Positions 25,353 to 35,797 of a DNA stretch of 64,000 bases are shown here, in pieces. Position 1 is the first letter of the stretch; every line of letters begins with the position of its first letter. Location: the NCBI RefSeq assembly GCF_003008555.2, contig NZ_CP027665.1, positions 248,001 to 312,000 on the forward strand, written 5' to 3'. Both the position numbers and the translations under genes were made by a program. The notes beneath the pieces were generated by a model. It worked only from the letters and a program-made list of their open reading frames with translations. It was not told the DNA's origin and searched no databases. Origin of the DNA: Pukyongiella litopenaei (GTDB taxonomy: Bacteria; Pseudomonadota; Alphaproteobacteria; Rhodobacterales; Rhodobacteraceae).

Positions 25353-26075
25353 TCAGTGCGCCTCCATGCTCAGGCCCATCAGGCGTTCCTGAAGGGCGGC
25401 GTCTTCGGCCAGCTCGCGCATCGGGCCGGTCCAGACGATCCGGCCGTCCTCCATCACTGCGGCGGTATCGCCCAGTGCCCTTGCGACCGAGAAATTCTGT
25501 TCCACCAGCAGGATCGACGCGCCCTGTTCCTTCAGTTCGCGCAACGCCCCGGCCATGGTCGAGATGATCGCGGGCGCGAGCCCCTTGGTCGGCTCGTCGA
25601 TCAGGTAGAGCGTCCGGTCCTCGGCCATCGCCCGTGCGATCGACAACATCTGTTTCTGCCCCCCCGACAGGTTTCCCGCCTCGGAGTTCCAGAAGGTCTT
25701 CAGCGGCGGAAAGACCGAGAACAGCCAGTCGCGCCGGTCCGGGGCCAGCGGTCCAGAGACGGCGGCCAGGGTCATGTTTTCCTGCACGGTCAGGTCGGCA
25801 AAGATGCCCATGTCCTCGGGCACGAACCCGATCCCTGCCCGCGCGCGCGCCGCCGCCGGCCATGTGGTGATGTCCTGCCCGTCATAGGCGATCGACCCGG
25901 CCCGGGCCTGCCAGTGGCCGATGATGGTGCGCAACGTCGTCGTCTTGCCGACACCGTTACGCCCCAGCAGCATGGTGACCCCCCCGCGCGGCACATCGAG
26001 ATCGACGCCCTGCAGGATGTGATACTGCGCGATATCGGTGTGAACGTCGCGCAGGCTGAGAACCGGCTCAGACAT
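25353..26075 (-). CDS. ABC transporter ATPase, LivF-like
   Basis: Cytosolic ATPase of the HAAT importer, 240 residues. Walker A is GRNGVGKTT (residues 38-46), the Q-loop region follows in GFVPEDMGIFADLTVQENM, the signature is LSGGQKQML near 135, Walker B is LYLIDEPTKGLAP near 155, and the switch His is replaced by the LivF-typical VEQNF. All catalytic motifs are intact. Its ATG overlaps the original stop of the LivG-like gene upstream (ATGTCTGAG), which remains visible although that gene now terminates earlier through a frameshift. Confidence 0.92.
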   Translation of the reverse strand: MSEPVLSLRDVHTDIAQYHILQGVDLDVPRGGVTMLLGRNGVGKTTTLRTIIGHWQARAGSIAYDGQDITTWPAAARARAGIGFVPEDMGIFADLTVQENMTLAAVSGPLAPDRRDWLFSVFPPLKTFWNSEAGNLSGGQKQMLSIARAMAEDRTLYLIDEPTKGLAPAIISTMAGALRELKEQGASILLVEQNFSVARALGDTAAVMEDGRIVWTGPMRELAEDAALQERLMGLSMEAH

Positions 26076-26123
26076 TTTCCAGCTCCTTGCCCATATAGGC
26101 CTCCTGCACGATGTCCGAGGCCA

Positions 26124-26831
26124 TCACCTCGGCCGGGGGCCATCGGCGGCCAGCGCCCCGTTATGCAGAACGATGATCCGGTCTGCGAGCGTGCGGATCA
26201 CGTCCATCTTGTGTTCGACCAGCAGGATCGTGCGTTCCCGGTCGGCCTTCAGCTCGGCAATGAGATCGAGCACCACCGGCGCCTCGTCCACGCTCATCCC
26301 CGCGGTCGGTTCGTCGAACATGTAGACCATCGGGTCGAGCGCGATCAGCAGCGCCACCTCGAGCTTGCGCTGGTTGCCGTGGCTGAGTTCGGCGACTGTC
26401 TGGTACTTGAGCCTGTCCAGCCGCACCCGTTCGAGGACCGCCATCGCCGCCACGGTCAGTTCCTCGTGGCTGTCGGCCATCGAGAACAGGCTGACCCGCT
26501 TGTGCTGGTGGGCCTGGATGACCAGCCGCACGTTTTCCAGCACCGACAGGTTCGGAAACAGGTTGGTCAGCTGAAACGCGCGGCCCAGCCCCTTGCGGCA
26601 GCGTTCGGCGACACCCAGCCCGGTGATGTCCTCGCCCATCAGCGACACCCGCCCCGTCGAGGCCGGGATCTGGCCGGAAATCAGGTTGAAATAAGTCGTC
26701 TTGCCCGCGCCGTTTGGGCCGACGATGGCCGTCAGCTCCCCGGCCCTGAAGGCGCAGCTGACCGCATCGACGGCCACATGGCCGCCAAAGCGCACCGTGA
26801 GCCCATCCGTTTCCAGAAGCTTCTGGGTCAT
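26124..26831 (-). CDS. ABC transporter ATPase, LivG-like, frameshifted at its C-terminus
   Basis: Partner ATPase of the HAAT importer, 235 residues as encoded. The core is intact: Walker A GPNGAGKTT near residue 36, RAFQLTNLFPNLSVLENV, LivG-type signature LSHGNQRKLEVA near 152, Walker B VYMFDEPTAGMS near 172 and switch His in LLVEHKMDVI. The expected end is lost: after ALAADGP the frame reads RPR-stop. One base further, the normal tail EVMASDIVQEAYMG is encoded and runs to a TGA at 26068-26070 overlapping the next start. A single missing base in the G5 run at 26135-26139 (C5 on the coding strand) explains it. The protein would otherwise be 254 residues. It is either a sequencing error or a real recent mutation. 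The start at 26831 begins the family-typical KLLETDGLTVRFGG. Confidence 0.88.
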   Translation of the reverse strand: MTQKLLETDGLTVRFGGHVAVDAVSCAFRAGELTAIVGPNGAGKTTYFNLISGQIPASTGRVSLMGEDITGLGVAERCRKGLGRAFQLTNLFPNLSVLENVRLVIQAHQHKRVSLFSMADSHEELTVAAMAVLERVRLDRLKYQTVAELSHGNQRKLEVALLIALDPMVYMFDEPTAGMSVDEAPVVLDLIAELKADRERTILLVEHKMDVIRTLADRIIVLHNGALAADGPRPR

Positions 26832-26869
26832 CGGGTTCTCCCTGCTGGGCGTGAATTCGGACACGGGTG

Positions 26870-26893
26870 AGAGGGGGCGCGGACGCCCCCTCT
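26870..26893 (-). terminator. hairpin between binding-protein gene and livG-like gene
   Basis: Perfect 10-bp inverted repeat AGAGGGGGCG/CGCCCCCTCT with a 4-base loop, in the 70-bp gap after the binding-protein gene. There is no T-run. In ABC operons such hairpins often stabilise or partly terminate the mRNA so that the binding protein is made in excess; that role is inferred here. Confidence 0.5.
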
Positions 26894-26901
26894 GTGCCGC
26901 C

Positions 26902-28074
26902 TCAGTTGCGGATTGGAAGGTCCATGTCCCCGATCGCGAGTTCACGCACGAGAACCGGGACACCGTAATCCTTGCCGTCCTGCACCTCGGTGCGGAAATG
27001 ATACATCGGCTGCAGCGCCTGGTGGTCTTCGGCGCGGAACTGCATGGTGCCTTTCGGCGTTTCCCATTCCATGCCTTCCATCGCCTCGATCAGCGCGTCG
27101 GTATCGTCGGCGCCACCGGCCTTGCGGATGGCCTCGACCACGGCCAGCCCGGCCGACATCCCTCCCGCGGTGAAGAAATCGGGCGGCGTGCCGAAGCGGT
27201 CGAGATGCTGTTCGACCAGCCAGTCATTCACCGGGTTCTTGGGGATCTCGTAATAGTAGTAGGTCGCCCCCTCCATGCCCGGCAGCTCCTTGTAGGCGGT
27301 CAGCGCCGCGAGGATGTTGCCGCCGGTCGCGATCTCGATCCCGAACCGGGACGGGTCCATCGCGTTGATCTTGCCCATCGGGCTGCCGCCACCGGCCCAG
27401 ATGATGAACAGTTTCTTTTCACCCTCGATATCGCCCATCGCCTGGAAGATACGCTCGGCGGCGGCGGTGAAATCGGTGGTGTCGGTGGGGACGTATTCCT
27501 CATGCGCGACGGTGGCGCCGGTGCCTTCCAGCGCCTCCTTGAACGCGGCGACGCCGTCACGCCCGAACGCGTAGTCCTGCGCCAGCGTGGCCACCGTGAC
27601 ACCCTCGCCCCCCAGGGCGATGGCGTTCGAGATCGCATCCTGCGACGAGTTCCGGCCGGTGCGGAAGATGTAGCGGTTCCAGTTCTCGCCGGTGATCGAA
27701 TCGGCCACCGCCGGCTCCACCACGAGAATGCGTTCGTATTCCTCGGCCACCGGCAGCATCGCCAGCGCCACGCCAGACGACACCGGCCCGACCGCGATCT
27801 GCGCATCGTCGTCGCCATAGGCCTCGGCCAGCAGCGCCTTGCCGATATCCGGTTTCAGCTGGGTATCCTTCTCGATCACGACGATCGGTTCGCCATCGAT
27901 CTCCATCGTCCCTTCGGTCGCATATTCCAGCCCCAGCATCAGCCCGACATGCGATTGCTTGGCATAGGCTTCGAGCGCGCCGGTCTTGCCGTAGACATGC
28001 GCGATCCTGATCTCCGCGAAAAGCGGCGTCGCCAGCAGCGACGCCGTCAGGGCAACGGACAAAGTGCGTTTCAT
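26902..28074 (-). CDS. ABC transporter substrate-binding protein (LivJ/HAAT type)
   Basis: Periplasmic binding protein of 390 residues, first gene of a six-gene operon (binding protein, livG-, livF-, livH-, livM-like, alpha/beta hydrolase). The signal peptide is MKRTLSVALTASLLATPLFA, cleaved before EIRIAHVYG. The mature protein has the periplasmic-binding fold type I: IRIAHVYGKTGALEAYAKQ, then AVGPVSSGVALAMLPVAEEY, and ATLAQDYAFGRDGVAAFKEA. It differs from classical LivJ and resembles binding proteins for larger organic acids or amides. The ribosome site GGGAGGATCACTCTG is strong. The promoter contains the TetR palindrome at 28115-28134. Confidence 0.91.
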   Translation of the reverse strand: MKRTLSVALTASLLATPLFAEIRIAHVYGKTGALEAYAKQSHVGLMLGLEYATEGTMEIDGEPIVVIEKDTQLKPDIGKALLAEAYGDDDAQIAVGPVSSGVALAMLPVAEEYERILVVEPAVADSITGENWNRYIFRTGRNSSQDAISNAIALGGEGVTVATLAQDYAFGRDGVAAFKEALEGTGATVAHEEYVPTDTTDFTAAAERIFQAMGDIEGEKKLFIIWAGGGSPMGKINAMDPSRFGIEIATGGNILAALTAYKELPGMEGATYYYYEIPKNPVNDWLVEQHLDRFGTPPDFFTAGGMSAGLAVVEAIRKAGGADDTDALIEAMEGMEWETPKGTMQFRAEDHQALQPMYHFRTEVQDGKDYGVPVLVRELAIGDMDLPIRN

Positions 28075-28114
28075 CAGAGTGATCCTCCCGGTTTACCTCT
28101 CACCCAAACATGAA

Positions 28115-28134
28115 ACATGAACCATTATTCATGT
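28115..28134 (-). promoter_or_regulatory. second TetR operator, in the ABC operon promoter
   Basis: ACATGAACCATTATTCATGT (plus-strand reading) differs from the tetR operator (18867-18886) at one base; the flanks GAA and CA also match, giving 24 of 25 identical. On the minus strand a TTGACA (28137-28132) overlaps its edge, and a poor -10 (TTCATG) would lie 17 bp downstream, so the operator occupies the promoter spacer about 40 bp before the binding-protein start. Confidence 0.75.
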
Positions 28135-28208
28135 CAAGCACGGTGATCGCGCCCGGACAGGCAGCGCCGACAGGAAGGCTGAACAGGAAGGATGTGCCGG
28201 TTGCCGGG

Positions 28209-28556
28209 TCAGGCCGTCCCGTCACCGGGCGCGGTGGCGCCGAGCCGCACGGGATCGCCATGGGGCGTGGTCAGGTAGGCGCGTTCCCACGCCGCCCGCA
28301 TGGTGCGGGCCTCGGCCTGCCCCGCCGCGCCCCGGTCGTCGAGAAGGGTCTCGAGCGTCTCCAGCCAGGCGTTGAAATAGTCGTCGCCGCCATCCAGTTC
28401 GCGGTCCAGCCCGTGCCGCGCCAGCGTCGCGCCGAACCGCGCGGCCCAGTCGGTCCACGCGAACAGGCCGGTTTCATTCAGATGAACCGTCAGCGCGAAA
28501 AGCTGCGCGTGCCAGGGCGCGGCAAAGACCGGGTCGGGCGGCGCGCCATCGGTCAT
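28209..28556 (-). CDS. nitrile hydratase accessory protein
   Basis: Small protein of 115 residues needed for assembly or cobalt loading of nitrile hydratase. It looks like the N-terminal half of the beta subunit: PVFAAPWHAQLFALTVHLNE here compares with [20 protein letters not shown] in beta, and YFNAWLETLETLL with [13 protein letters not shown]. This relationship is the hallmark of the self-subunit-swapping chaperones (P14K/NhlE group). Its start overlaps the stop of the beta gene by 4 bp. It ends the three-gene nitrile hydratase operon; the ABC-operon promoter follows. Confidence 0.88.
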   Translation of the reverse strand: MTDGAPPDPVFAAPWHAQLFALTVHLNETGLFAWTDWAARFGATLARHGLDRELDGGDDYFNAWLETLETLLDDRGAAGQAEARTMRAAWERAYLTTPHGDPVRLGATAPGDGTA

Positions 28557-29230
28557 GCGGGTTCCAGATAGCTTTGCCAGAGGTCGAGAATCACCTCGTC
28601 ATCGGGATGTTCCGGCGCGGCCCAGAGCTGCGCCGCCTTGAACCGCACCGAATAGAGCGGCTCGGGCGCCTCGCCCAGCCCGTGCGCGTTGCTGTCGGGC
28701 AGCACATGATTGCCATGGCAGCGCAGCACATATCCCTGCGCCCCGGCCGCGTAGGCGGGCAGCCGCGTATGCCCGCCTTCGACCAGCCGGTTCGCCGCCG
28801 GGCGCAGCGCCCGCACCGCCTGCCCGGCCTCGAATACCGGCCCCGGCCCCGCGTCCCGGTCCGCCGGACCGCCCCGCGCGAGCGTCCGTGCCACATTCTC
28901 CGCCGCCAGCCTGCGCCCGGCCAGCGGGTGCGCCCCGCCACCCCCATGGCCGGTCAGGTCATCGCGGCTCAGCACCCCCTTGGCCACCAACAGGTCGGCC
29001 AGCGCCGCGATCCATTTCTCGTAATAGGAAAACCGCGTGTAATCCGCGGGCGACAGGCATTCGCGGGCATGGCGCGATTCGTCGAGGGTCCAGCGCCCCA
29101 GCGCCCCGGCCGCCAGCGTCACCGCCAGCGCACGGGCGTGCCAGTCGGCGGCAAAGACCGGCGCCTGCTCGGGATCGGGCCGCACCGGGCCGTCACCGAA
29201 CCGGCCGCCCATGTCATGCACCCGGGTCAC
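28553..29230 (-). CDS. nitrile hydratase subunit beta
   Basis: Beta subunit of nitrile hydratase, which converts nitriles to amides in the cytosol. 225 residues, normal for the family. The N-terminus [16 protein letters not shown] is diagnostic, as is the central [13 protein letters not shown] and the C-terminal SH3-like barrel ([52 protein letters not shown]). It overlaps the alpha gene by 4 bp (ATGA type) and the accessory gene by 4 bp, so equal expression of the complex is expected. Gene order alpha-beta-accessory is usual for this branch. Confidence 0.93.
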   Translation of the reverse strand: MTRVHDMGGRFGDGPVRPDPEQAPVFAADWHARALAVTLAAGALGRWTLDESRHARECLSPADYTRFSYYEKWIAALADLLVAKGVLSRDDLTGHGGGGAHPLAGRRLAAENVARTLARGGPADRDAGPGPVFEAGQAVRALRPAANRLVEGGHTRLPAYAAGAQGYVLRCHGNHVLPDSNAHGLGEAPEPLYSVRFKAAQLWAAPEHPDDEVILDLWQSYLEPA

Positions 29231-29847
29231 GACGGCGCCCTTGGCAGGCCGGTGCCGATCATCGAATCCCGCGTGACGAGCCCGGCCAGCGCCGCCTCGT
29301 CCCAGTCGCCGGTGCCCTCGGGGCGCATCGGCAGGACGAGATAGCGGACCTCGGCGGTGCTGTCCCAGACCCGGATGGCGGTGTCCGCGGGCAGGGTCAC
29401 GCCGAAATCGGCCAGAACCCTGCGCGGCTCACGCACCGCACGGGCGCGGTAGGCGTCCGATTTGTACCAGGCCGGCGGGATACCCAGCAGCGGCCACGGG
29501 TAGCAGGAACACAAGGTGCACACGACCATGTTATGGGTCGATGGCGTGTTTTCCACCACCACCATATGTTCACCCTGGCGCCCGAAGAACCCCAGTTCTG
29601 CCACCACGGCGGTGGCATCCTCGCGCAAAGCCGCGCGGAACCCGTCATCGATCCAGGCGCGGGCCACCACCTGCGCCCCGTTGCGCGGCCCGATCCGGTT
29701 TTCATAGGTGTCGATGATCCGGTCCAGCGCCGCGGGGTCGATCAGCCCCTTGTCCGCCAGGATCGTCTCGAGCGCCTTGACCCGCAGCGCCGGTTCGGGC
29801 GGAAGCAGCGCGTGCGGATGATCGTGGTCCGGATGGTCATGCGGCAT
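29227..29847 (-). CDS. nitrile hydratase subunit alpha, cobalt type
   Basis: Catalytic subunit of nitrile hydratase, 206 residues. The metal site is VCTLCSC with Cys110, Cys113, Ser114 and Cys115; Thr at position 111 (CTLCSC) marks the Co(III) type, whereas iron enzymes have CSLCSC. The three Cys and the backbone hold the metal, with Cys113 and Cys115 normally oxidised. The N-terminus is His/Asp-rich ([12 protein letters not shown]), as in many cobalt-type subunits. [14 protein letters not shown] precedes the site and [16 protein letters not shown] follows it. It is the first gene of the operon. No amidase, aldoxime dehydratase or cobalt transporter gene is adjacent. Confidence 0.94.
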   Translation of the reverse strand: MPHDHPDHDHPHALLPPEPALRVKALETILADKGLIDPAALDRIIDTYENRIGPRNGAQVVARAWIDDGFRAALREDATAVVAELGFFGRQGEHMVVVENTPSTHNMVVCTLCSCYPWPLLGIPPAWYKSDAYRARAVREPRRVLADFGVTLPADTAIRVWDSTAEVRYLVLPMRPEGTGDWDEAALAGLVTRDSMIGTGLPRAPS

Positions 29848-29960
29848 GGTCCCAGTGTGCGTCCCGGCGCGGCCGCTTGTCCAGCCCGCGTTTCGTCCCT
29901 TGCCCCGCTGTCAGCTTTTGCATACATAGCGCCCGTTGAAGCCAACCGCCGCGGGTCATC

Positions 29961-30329
29961 ATGGAAAACGTCGTTCTCATCATCCACCTTCTGCTGGCCC
30001 TGGGCCTGATCGCCGTTGTGCTGATGCAGCGGTCCGAAGGCGGGGGCCTCGGCATGGGCGGCGGCGGCGGCGGCGTGATGTCCGGCCGCGCGGCCGCGAC
30101 CGCGCTGGGCAAGGTGACCTGGGGACTGGCGATCGCCTTCATCATCACCTCGCTGACGCTGACCATCCTGGCGGCGCAGGATGCGCGCGGAACCTCGGTG
30201 GTGGACCGCCTGGGCACCCCGTCGGCCCCGACCGAGGACGGTAACGGCGCACCGGCGCTGCCGGCCGGCGACGACCTGCTGCCGCCGGCCCAGGGCGACA
30301 ACGCACCGCTCGCCCCGCGCGCCGACTGA
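29961..30329 (+). CDS. secG: preprotein translocase subunit SecG
   Basis: Inner-membrane subunit of the SecYEG translocon. 122 residues: first helix MENVVLIIHLLLALGLIAVVLMQ, the conserved loop RSEGGGLGMGGGGGG, a second helix (VTWGLAIAFIITSLTLTILAA), and an extended Pro/Ala-rich C-terminus found in alphaproteobacterial SecG. The location just before pyrG is usual for the group. It starts 113 bp from the divergent nitrile hydratase alpha gene. Confidence 0.93.
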   Translation: MENVVLIIHLLLALGLIAVVLMQRSEGGGLGMGGGGGGVMSGRAAATALGKVTWGLAIAFIITSLTLTILAAQDARGTSVVDRLGTPSAPTEDGNGAPALPAGDDLLPPAQGDNAPLAPRAD

Positions 30330-30356
30330 TCATCAACACCTTGAAGAAGGGCGGAT

Positions 30357-30379
30357 AACCGCAACAGCATCTTGCGGTT
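30357..30379 (+). terminator. hairpin after secG
   Basis: Perfect 8-bp inverted repeat AACCGCAA/TTGCGGTT with a 7-base loop, 28 bp after the secG stop. It is followed by GTCTTGCGTC, not a clean T-run, so it may be a weak terminator or part of the pyrG leader. Confidence 0.4.
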
Positions 30380-30491
30380 GTCTTGCGTCGCCTACGCGAA
30401 TCCCATAAGAGTGGAGTCCCGTGATGCTGCGGTTTTTCGACGAACCGCCGGACACCTGAATCGCTGAATTCTCACGGGGGCAGCCGACAAA

Positions 30492-32135
<1,644 letters not shown>

Positions 32136-32160
32136 CCGGGCGACAACCGCGGCGGCGCTC

Positions 32161-32844
32161 TCACGCGGCCACCAGCCGCCCCTCCTCCAGCCGCAGCACA
32201 CGGTCCATGCGCGCGGCCAGGTCCATGTTGTGGGTCGCGATCAGCGCCGCCAGCCCTTCGCCGCGCACCAGTTCCATCAGTGCGTCGAACACCTGGTCCG
32301 AGGTGGCCGGATCGAGATTGCCGGTCGGTTCGTCGGCCAGCAGCAACCGGGGCCGGTTGGCAAGGGCGCGGCAGAAGGCGACGCGCTGCTGTTCGCCCCC
32401 CGACAGCGCGGCAGGCCGGTGACCTGCCCGTCCCGCGACCCCGACCCGCGCCAGCAGGTCCATCGCCCGGTCCTGCGCCGCCGCCCGCGATGCACCGTCG
32501 GCAAGCTGTGGCAGGACGATGTTCTCGGCGGCGGTAAACTCGGGCAGCAGGTGGTGGAACTGGTAGATGAACCCGACATCGCGCCGCCGCGTGGCCGTGC
32601 GCCCGCGATCGCCGCGCCGGGTCATGTCGTCCCCTGCGATCATCACCTGCCCCGCATCGGCCATGTCCAGCAGCCCGGCGATATGCAGCAAGGTCGATTT
32701 CCCCGCGCCCGACGGCGCCACCAGCGCCACCGCCTCGCCCGCGTTCAGCACCAGATCGGCGCCGCGCAGCACCCGGACCTCGCCGGGCGTGCCGCGCAGA
32801 TAGCTCTTTTCGATCCCGGTCAGGGTCAGCACCGGTTCACTCAT
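32161..32844 (-). CDS. lolD: lipoprotein-releasing ABC ATPase LolD
   Basis: ATPase of the LolCDE complex, which extracts outer-membrane lipoproteins from the inner membrane and passes them to LolA. 227 residues. Walker A is APSGAGKST near residue 43, the Q-loop region [18 protein letters not shown] near 92 is very typical of LolD, the signature is [15 protein letters not shown] near 146, and Walker B is [13 protein letters not shown] near 168. The ATG lies inside the last codons of the upstream permease gene (8-bp overlap), so ATPase and permease are co-expressed. It converges on pyrG. Confidence 0.94.
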   Translation of the reverse strand: MSEPVLTLTGIEKSYLRGTPGEVRVLRGADLVLNAGEAVALVAPSGAGKSTLLHIAGLLDMADAGQVMIAGDDMTRRGDRGRTATRRRDVGFIYQFHHLLPEFTAAENIVLPQLADGASRAAAQDRAMDLLARVGVAGRAGHRPAALSGGEQQRVAFCRALANRPRLLLADEPTGNLDPATSDQVFDALMELVRGEGLAALIATHNMDLAARMDRVLRLEEGRLVAA

Positions 32845-34123
32845 AGCGCAGCGCCTCCACCGGGTTCAGCCGGGCGGCCCGGCGCGCCGGGAAAATGGTC
32901 ACGACGAAGGACAGCCCCAGCGACAGCGCCACCGCCTTGAGCACGTCGTTCAGGTGCAGCTCGGCCGGCAGCGCATAGATGCCCCGGATCGCCGGGTCCC
33001 AGACCCCGCCGCCCATGACATAGTTCACGAAGGAAAAGATCGGGTCGATATAGATCGCGAACAGGCAGCCCAGCACCACGCCCAGGGCGGTCCCGACCAG
33101 CCCGGTAAAGGCGCCGCAGATGAAGAACACCCGCATGACCGAGCCCTCGCTCAGCCCGATGGTGCGCAGGATGCCGATGTCCCGGCCCTTGTTCTTGACC
33201 AGCATGATCAGGCCCGAGACGATGTTCATCGTCGCGATCAGCACCAGGATCGACAGGATCACGAACATCACGTTGTCCTCGACCTCGAGCGCGCGCAGGA
33301 ACCCGCCCGAGGCATCCCGCCAGGTCCAGGCCAGCGCCCGCTCCCCCGCCGCCTCCAGCAGCGCGGGCACCAGCGCCCCCACCGCGTCCGGGTCGCTCAC
33401 CATCACCTCGATCTCGTCGGCGCGTCCCTCGCGGTTGAAATAGCCCTGCGCCTCGGCAAAGGGCATGTAGACCCGCGTGCGGTCGATGTCATAGCGCCCG
33501 GCGGAAAAGACATAGACCACCTCGTAGGCGTTCACGCGCGGGCTGGTGCCAAAGGCGGTGCGCACGCCCTCGGGCGAAATCAGCTTGACCCGGTCGCCCA
33601 CCGCAACGCCGATCTCGCGCGCCACACCGGCGCCGATGGCGATGCCGGCGCCGAACCGGGACAGATCGCCATAAGCCTCATCGCTGTCGGCGATGCCGGG
33701 CAAGGTTTCGATATCCGCCTGCGCGATGCCCAGCACCTCGACACCGGCATTGCGCCCGCCCGCCGATATCATCACCTGCCCCCGCACCAGCGGCGCGGCG
33801 CGGGTAACGCCCGGTACCCCGGCCACCCGCGCGGCCATGCCGTCATAATCCGCGATCGTCCGGTCGATGCCGCCGGTCTCGGTCTCCTGCGGCGCCTGAT
33901 ACAGCGTCACATGCGCGTTCGCGCCCAGGATCGTGTCGACGAACTGCGCCCTGAACCCCGAGCGCACCGCCAATGTCGCGATCAGCGCAAAGACCGCCAG
34001 CGTGATGCCGATCAGGCTGATCCAGGTCATCACGCTGACCCCGCCCTCGGCGCGGCGCGCCCGCAGGTAGCGCCAGGCGATCATCCATTCGAAGGGGGCG
34101 AAGGGGACGGTGTTCCGTGCCAT
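32837..34123 (-). CDS. lolC: lipoprotein-releasing permease LolC/LolE
   Basis: Integral-membrane subunit of the LolCDE complex, 428 residues. It has the MacB/FtsX topology: one helix near the N-terminus ([19 protein letters not shown], about residues 30-50), a large periplasmic domain, and three helices in the C-terminal half (starting [19 protein letters not shown]). LolC/E motifs are [32 protein letters not shown] and [18 protein letters not shown] at the end. Alphaproteobacteria usually have a single such gene, so LolC versus LolE cannot be distinguished. The start at 34123 follows GAGCAGGACATCAG. Confidence 0.92.
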   Translation of the reverse strand: MARNTVPFAPFEWMIAWRYLRARRAEGGVSVMTWISLIGITLAVFALIATLAVRSGFRAQFVDTILGANAHVTLYQAPQETETGGIDRTIADYDGMAARVAGVPGVTRAAPLVRGQVMISAGGRNAGVEVLGIAQADIETLPGIADSDEAYGDLSRFGAGIAIGAGVAREIGVAVGDRVKLISPEGVRTAFGTSPRVNAYEVVYVFSAGRYDIDRTRVYMPFAEAQGYFNREGRADEIEVMVSDPDAVGALVPALLEAAGERALAWTWRDASGGFLRALEVEDNVMFVILSILVLIATMNIVSGLIMLVKNKGRDIGILRTIGLSEGSVMRVFFICGAFTGLVGTALGVVLGCLFAIYIDPIFSFVNYVMGGGVWDPAIRGIYALPAELHLNDVLKAVALSLGLSFVVTIFPARRAARLNPVEALRYE

Positions 34124-34256
34124 CTGATGTCCTGCTCCGGGTTCGGTGCGGAAGGTGTGGCCAAGCGGCGCCGGGGTCAACCCGCGGCCCGGATCGGCGC
34201 CCGTGACCGGCGGGTTTCACCCGATGCACGCCCCGCTCCGGCATCAGCCCCCTGCA

Positions 34257-35606
34257 TCAGACCCCGGTATCCGGTGCGTAGATGGCCGCGATCTTCTGCA
34301 CCGCGGCCTCGGGCGGCAGTTCCTCGCTTTCTCCGCTGCGGCGGCTGGTCAGTTCGACGACGCCGTTCTTAAGGCCGCGCGGGCCGACCGTGATCCGCCA
34401 GGGAAGGCCGATCAGGTCCATGGTCGCGAACTTGCCGCCCGCGCGTTCCTTGCGGTCGTCATAGAGCGGATCGAGCCCCAGCGCGGTCAGCGCCGCATAG
34501 ATCCCGTCACAGGCGGCGTCCGCCGCCTCGTCGCCCTGCTTGAGGTTGACGATGCCGCAATGGAACGGCGTGACGCCCTCGGGCCAGATGATGCCATTGT
34601 CGTCATGGCTGGCCTCGATGATCGCGCCCACCAGCCGGCTGACGCCGATCCCGTGGCTGCCCATATGCACCGGCACCGATTTGCCGTCGGGGCCCTGCAC
34701 GGTGGCGCCCATCGGTTCGGAATACTTGGTGCCGAAATAGAAGATCTGCCCCACCTCGATCCCGCGCGCGCGGCGCTGGCGCTCGGCCGGGACCTGTTCG
34801 ACGAACCGCGCCTCGTCATGGGTTTCGTCGGTGCGCGCATAGAGGGCGGTGAATTCCTCCATCACCGCGCGGCACTGTCCGACATCGTCATAATTGATCT
34901 CGCGGTTGCCCAGCCGGATGTCGGTCACCGCGCTGTCATAGAACACCTCGGATTCGCCGGTATCGGCCAGCACCAGGAATTCATGGGTGTCGTCGCCCCC
35001 GATCGGCCCGCTGTCGGCGCGCATCGGGATCGCCTGCAGCCCCATCCGTTCATAGGTGCGGATATAGCTGACCAGGTGGCGGTTGTAGGCGTGCAGCGCA
35101 TCCTCTTTGGTCAGGTCGAAATTGTAGCCGTCCTTCATGAAGAATTCGCGCCCGCGCATCACCCCGAACCGGGGGCGGATCTCGTCGCGGAATTTCCACT
35201 GGATGTGGTAGAGCGTCAGCGGCAGGTCCTTGTAGCTGCTCACATGGGCGCGGAATATGTCGGTGATCAGTTCCTCGTTGGTTGGACCAAAGAGCATGTC
35301 GCGGTCGTGGCGGTCGCGGATGCGCAGCATCTCGGGGCCATAGGCGTCATAGCGCCCGCTCTCGCGCCACAACTCGGCCGATTGCACGGTCGGCATCAGC
35401 ATCGGGACATGGCCCGCGCGGATCTGTTCCTCATGCACGATGCGCTCGATGTTCCGCAGCACCTTGTAGCCCAGCGGCAGCCAGGAATAGATGCCCGCGC
35501 TGGCTTGCTTGATCATGCCCGCGCGCAGCATCAGCCGGTGGCTGACGATCTGCGCCTCGGCGGGATTTTCTTTCAGGACGGGCAGGAAATAGCGGCTCAG
35601 GCGCAT
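34257..35606 (-). CDS. proS: prolyl-tRNA synthetase
   Basis: Class II aminoacyl-tRNA synthetase charging tRNA-Pro. 449 residues, the short alphaproteobacterial form that lacks the large INS editing domain. It begins [20 protein letters not shown]. Motif 1 is in [20 protein letters not shown], motif 2 in [21 protein letters not shown], and motif 3 in [15 protein letters not shown]. The C-terminal anticodon-binding domain spans about the last 100 residues ([28 protein letters not shown]). It is 133 bp upstream of lolC on the same strand, an order common in this group. Confidence 0.96.
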   Translation of the reverse strand: MRLSRYFLPVLKENPAEAQIVSHRLMLRAGMIKQASAGIYSWLPLGYKVLRNIERIVHEEQIRAGHVPMLMPTVQSAELWRESGRYDAYGPEMLRIRDRHDRDMLFGPTNEELITDIFRAHVSSYKDLPLTLYHIQWKFRDEIRPRFGVMRGREFFMKDGYNFDLTKEDALHAYNRHLVSYIRTYERMGLQAIPMRADSGPIGGDDTHEFLVLADTGESEVFYDSAVTDIRLGNREINYDDVGQCRAVMEEFTALYARTDETHDEARFVEQVPAERQRRARGIEVGQIFYFGTKYSEPMGATVQGPDGKSVPVHMGSHGIGVSRLVGAIIEASHDDNGIIWPEGVTPFHCGIVNLKQGDEAADAACDGIYAALTALGLDPLYDDRKERAGGKFATMDLIGLPWRITVGPRGLKNGVVELTSRRSGESEELPPEAAVQKIAAIYAPDTGV

Positions 35607-35797
35607 GGGTTTACCTATCTGGCGTTCCGGGTCTGGCCTGATCTAAGGCAAAGCACCGGCGCGGGCAATCCGGCATTGCGGACCCGGATCGCGGGTTCGC
35701 CGCGGCCGCAGGCGGCGCCGCGATTTCAAAACCCATGACAAACCCGGTGCGGATGGGCTTAACTGACCCAACGTAATGCCGGGAGGGACACACGCGG

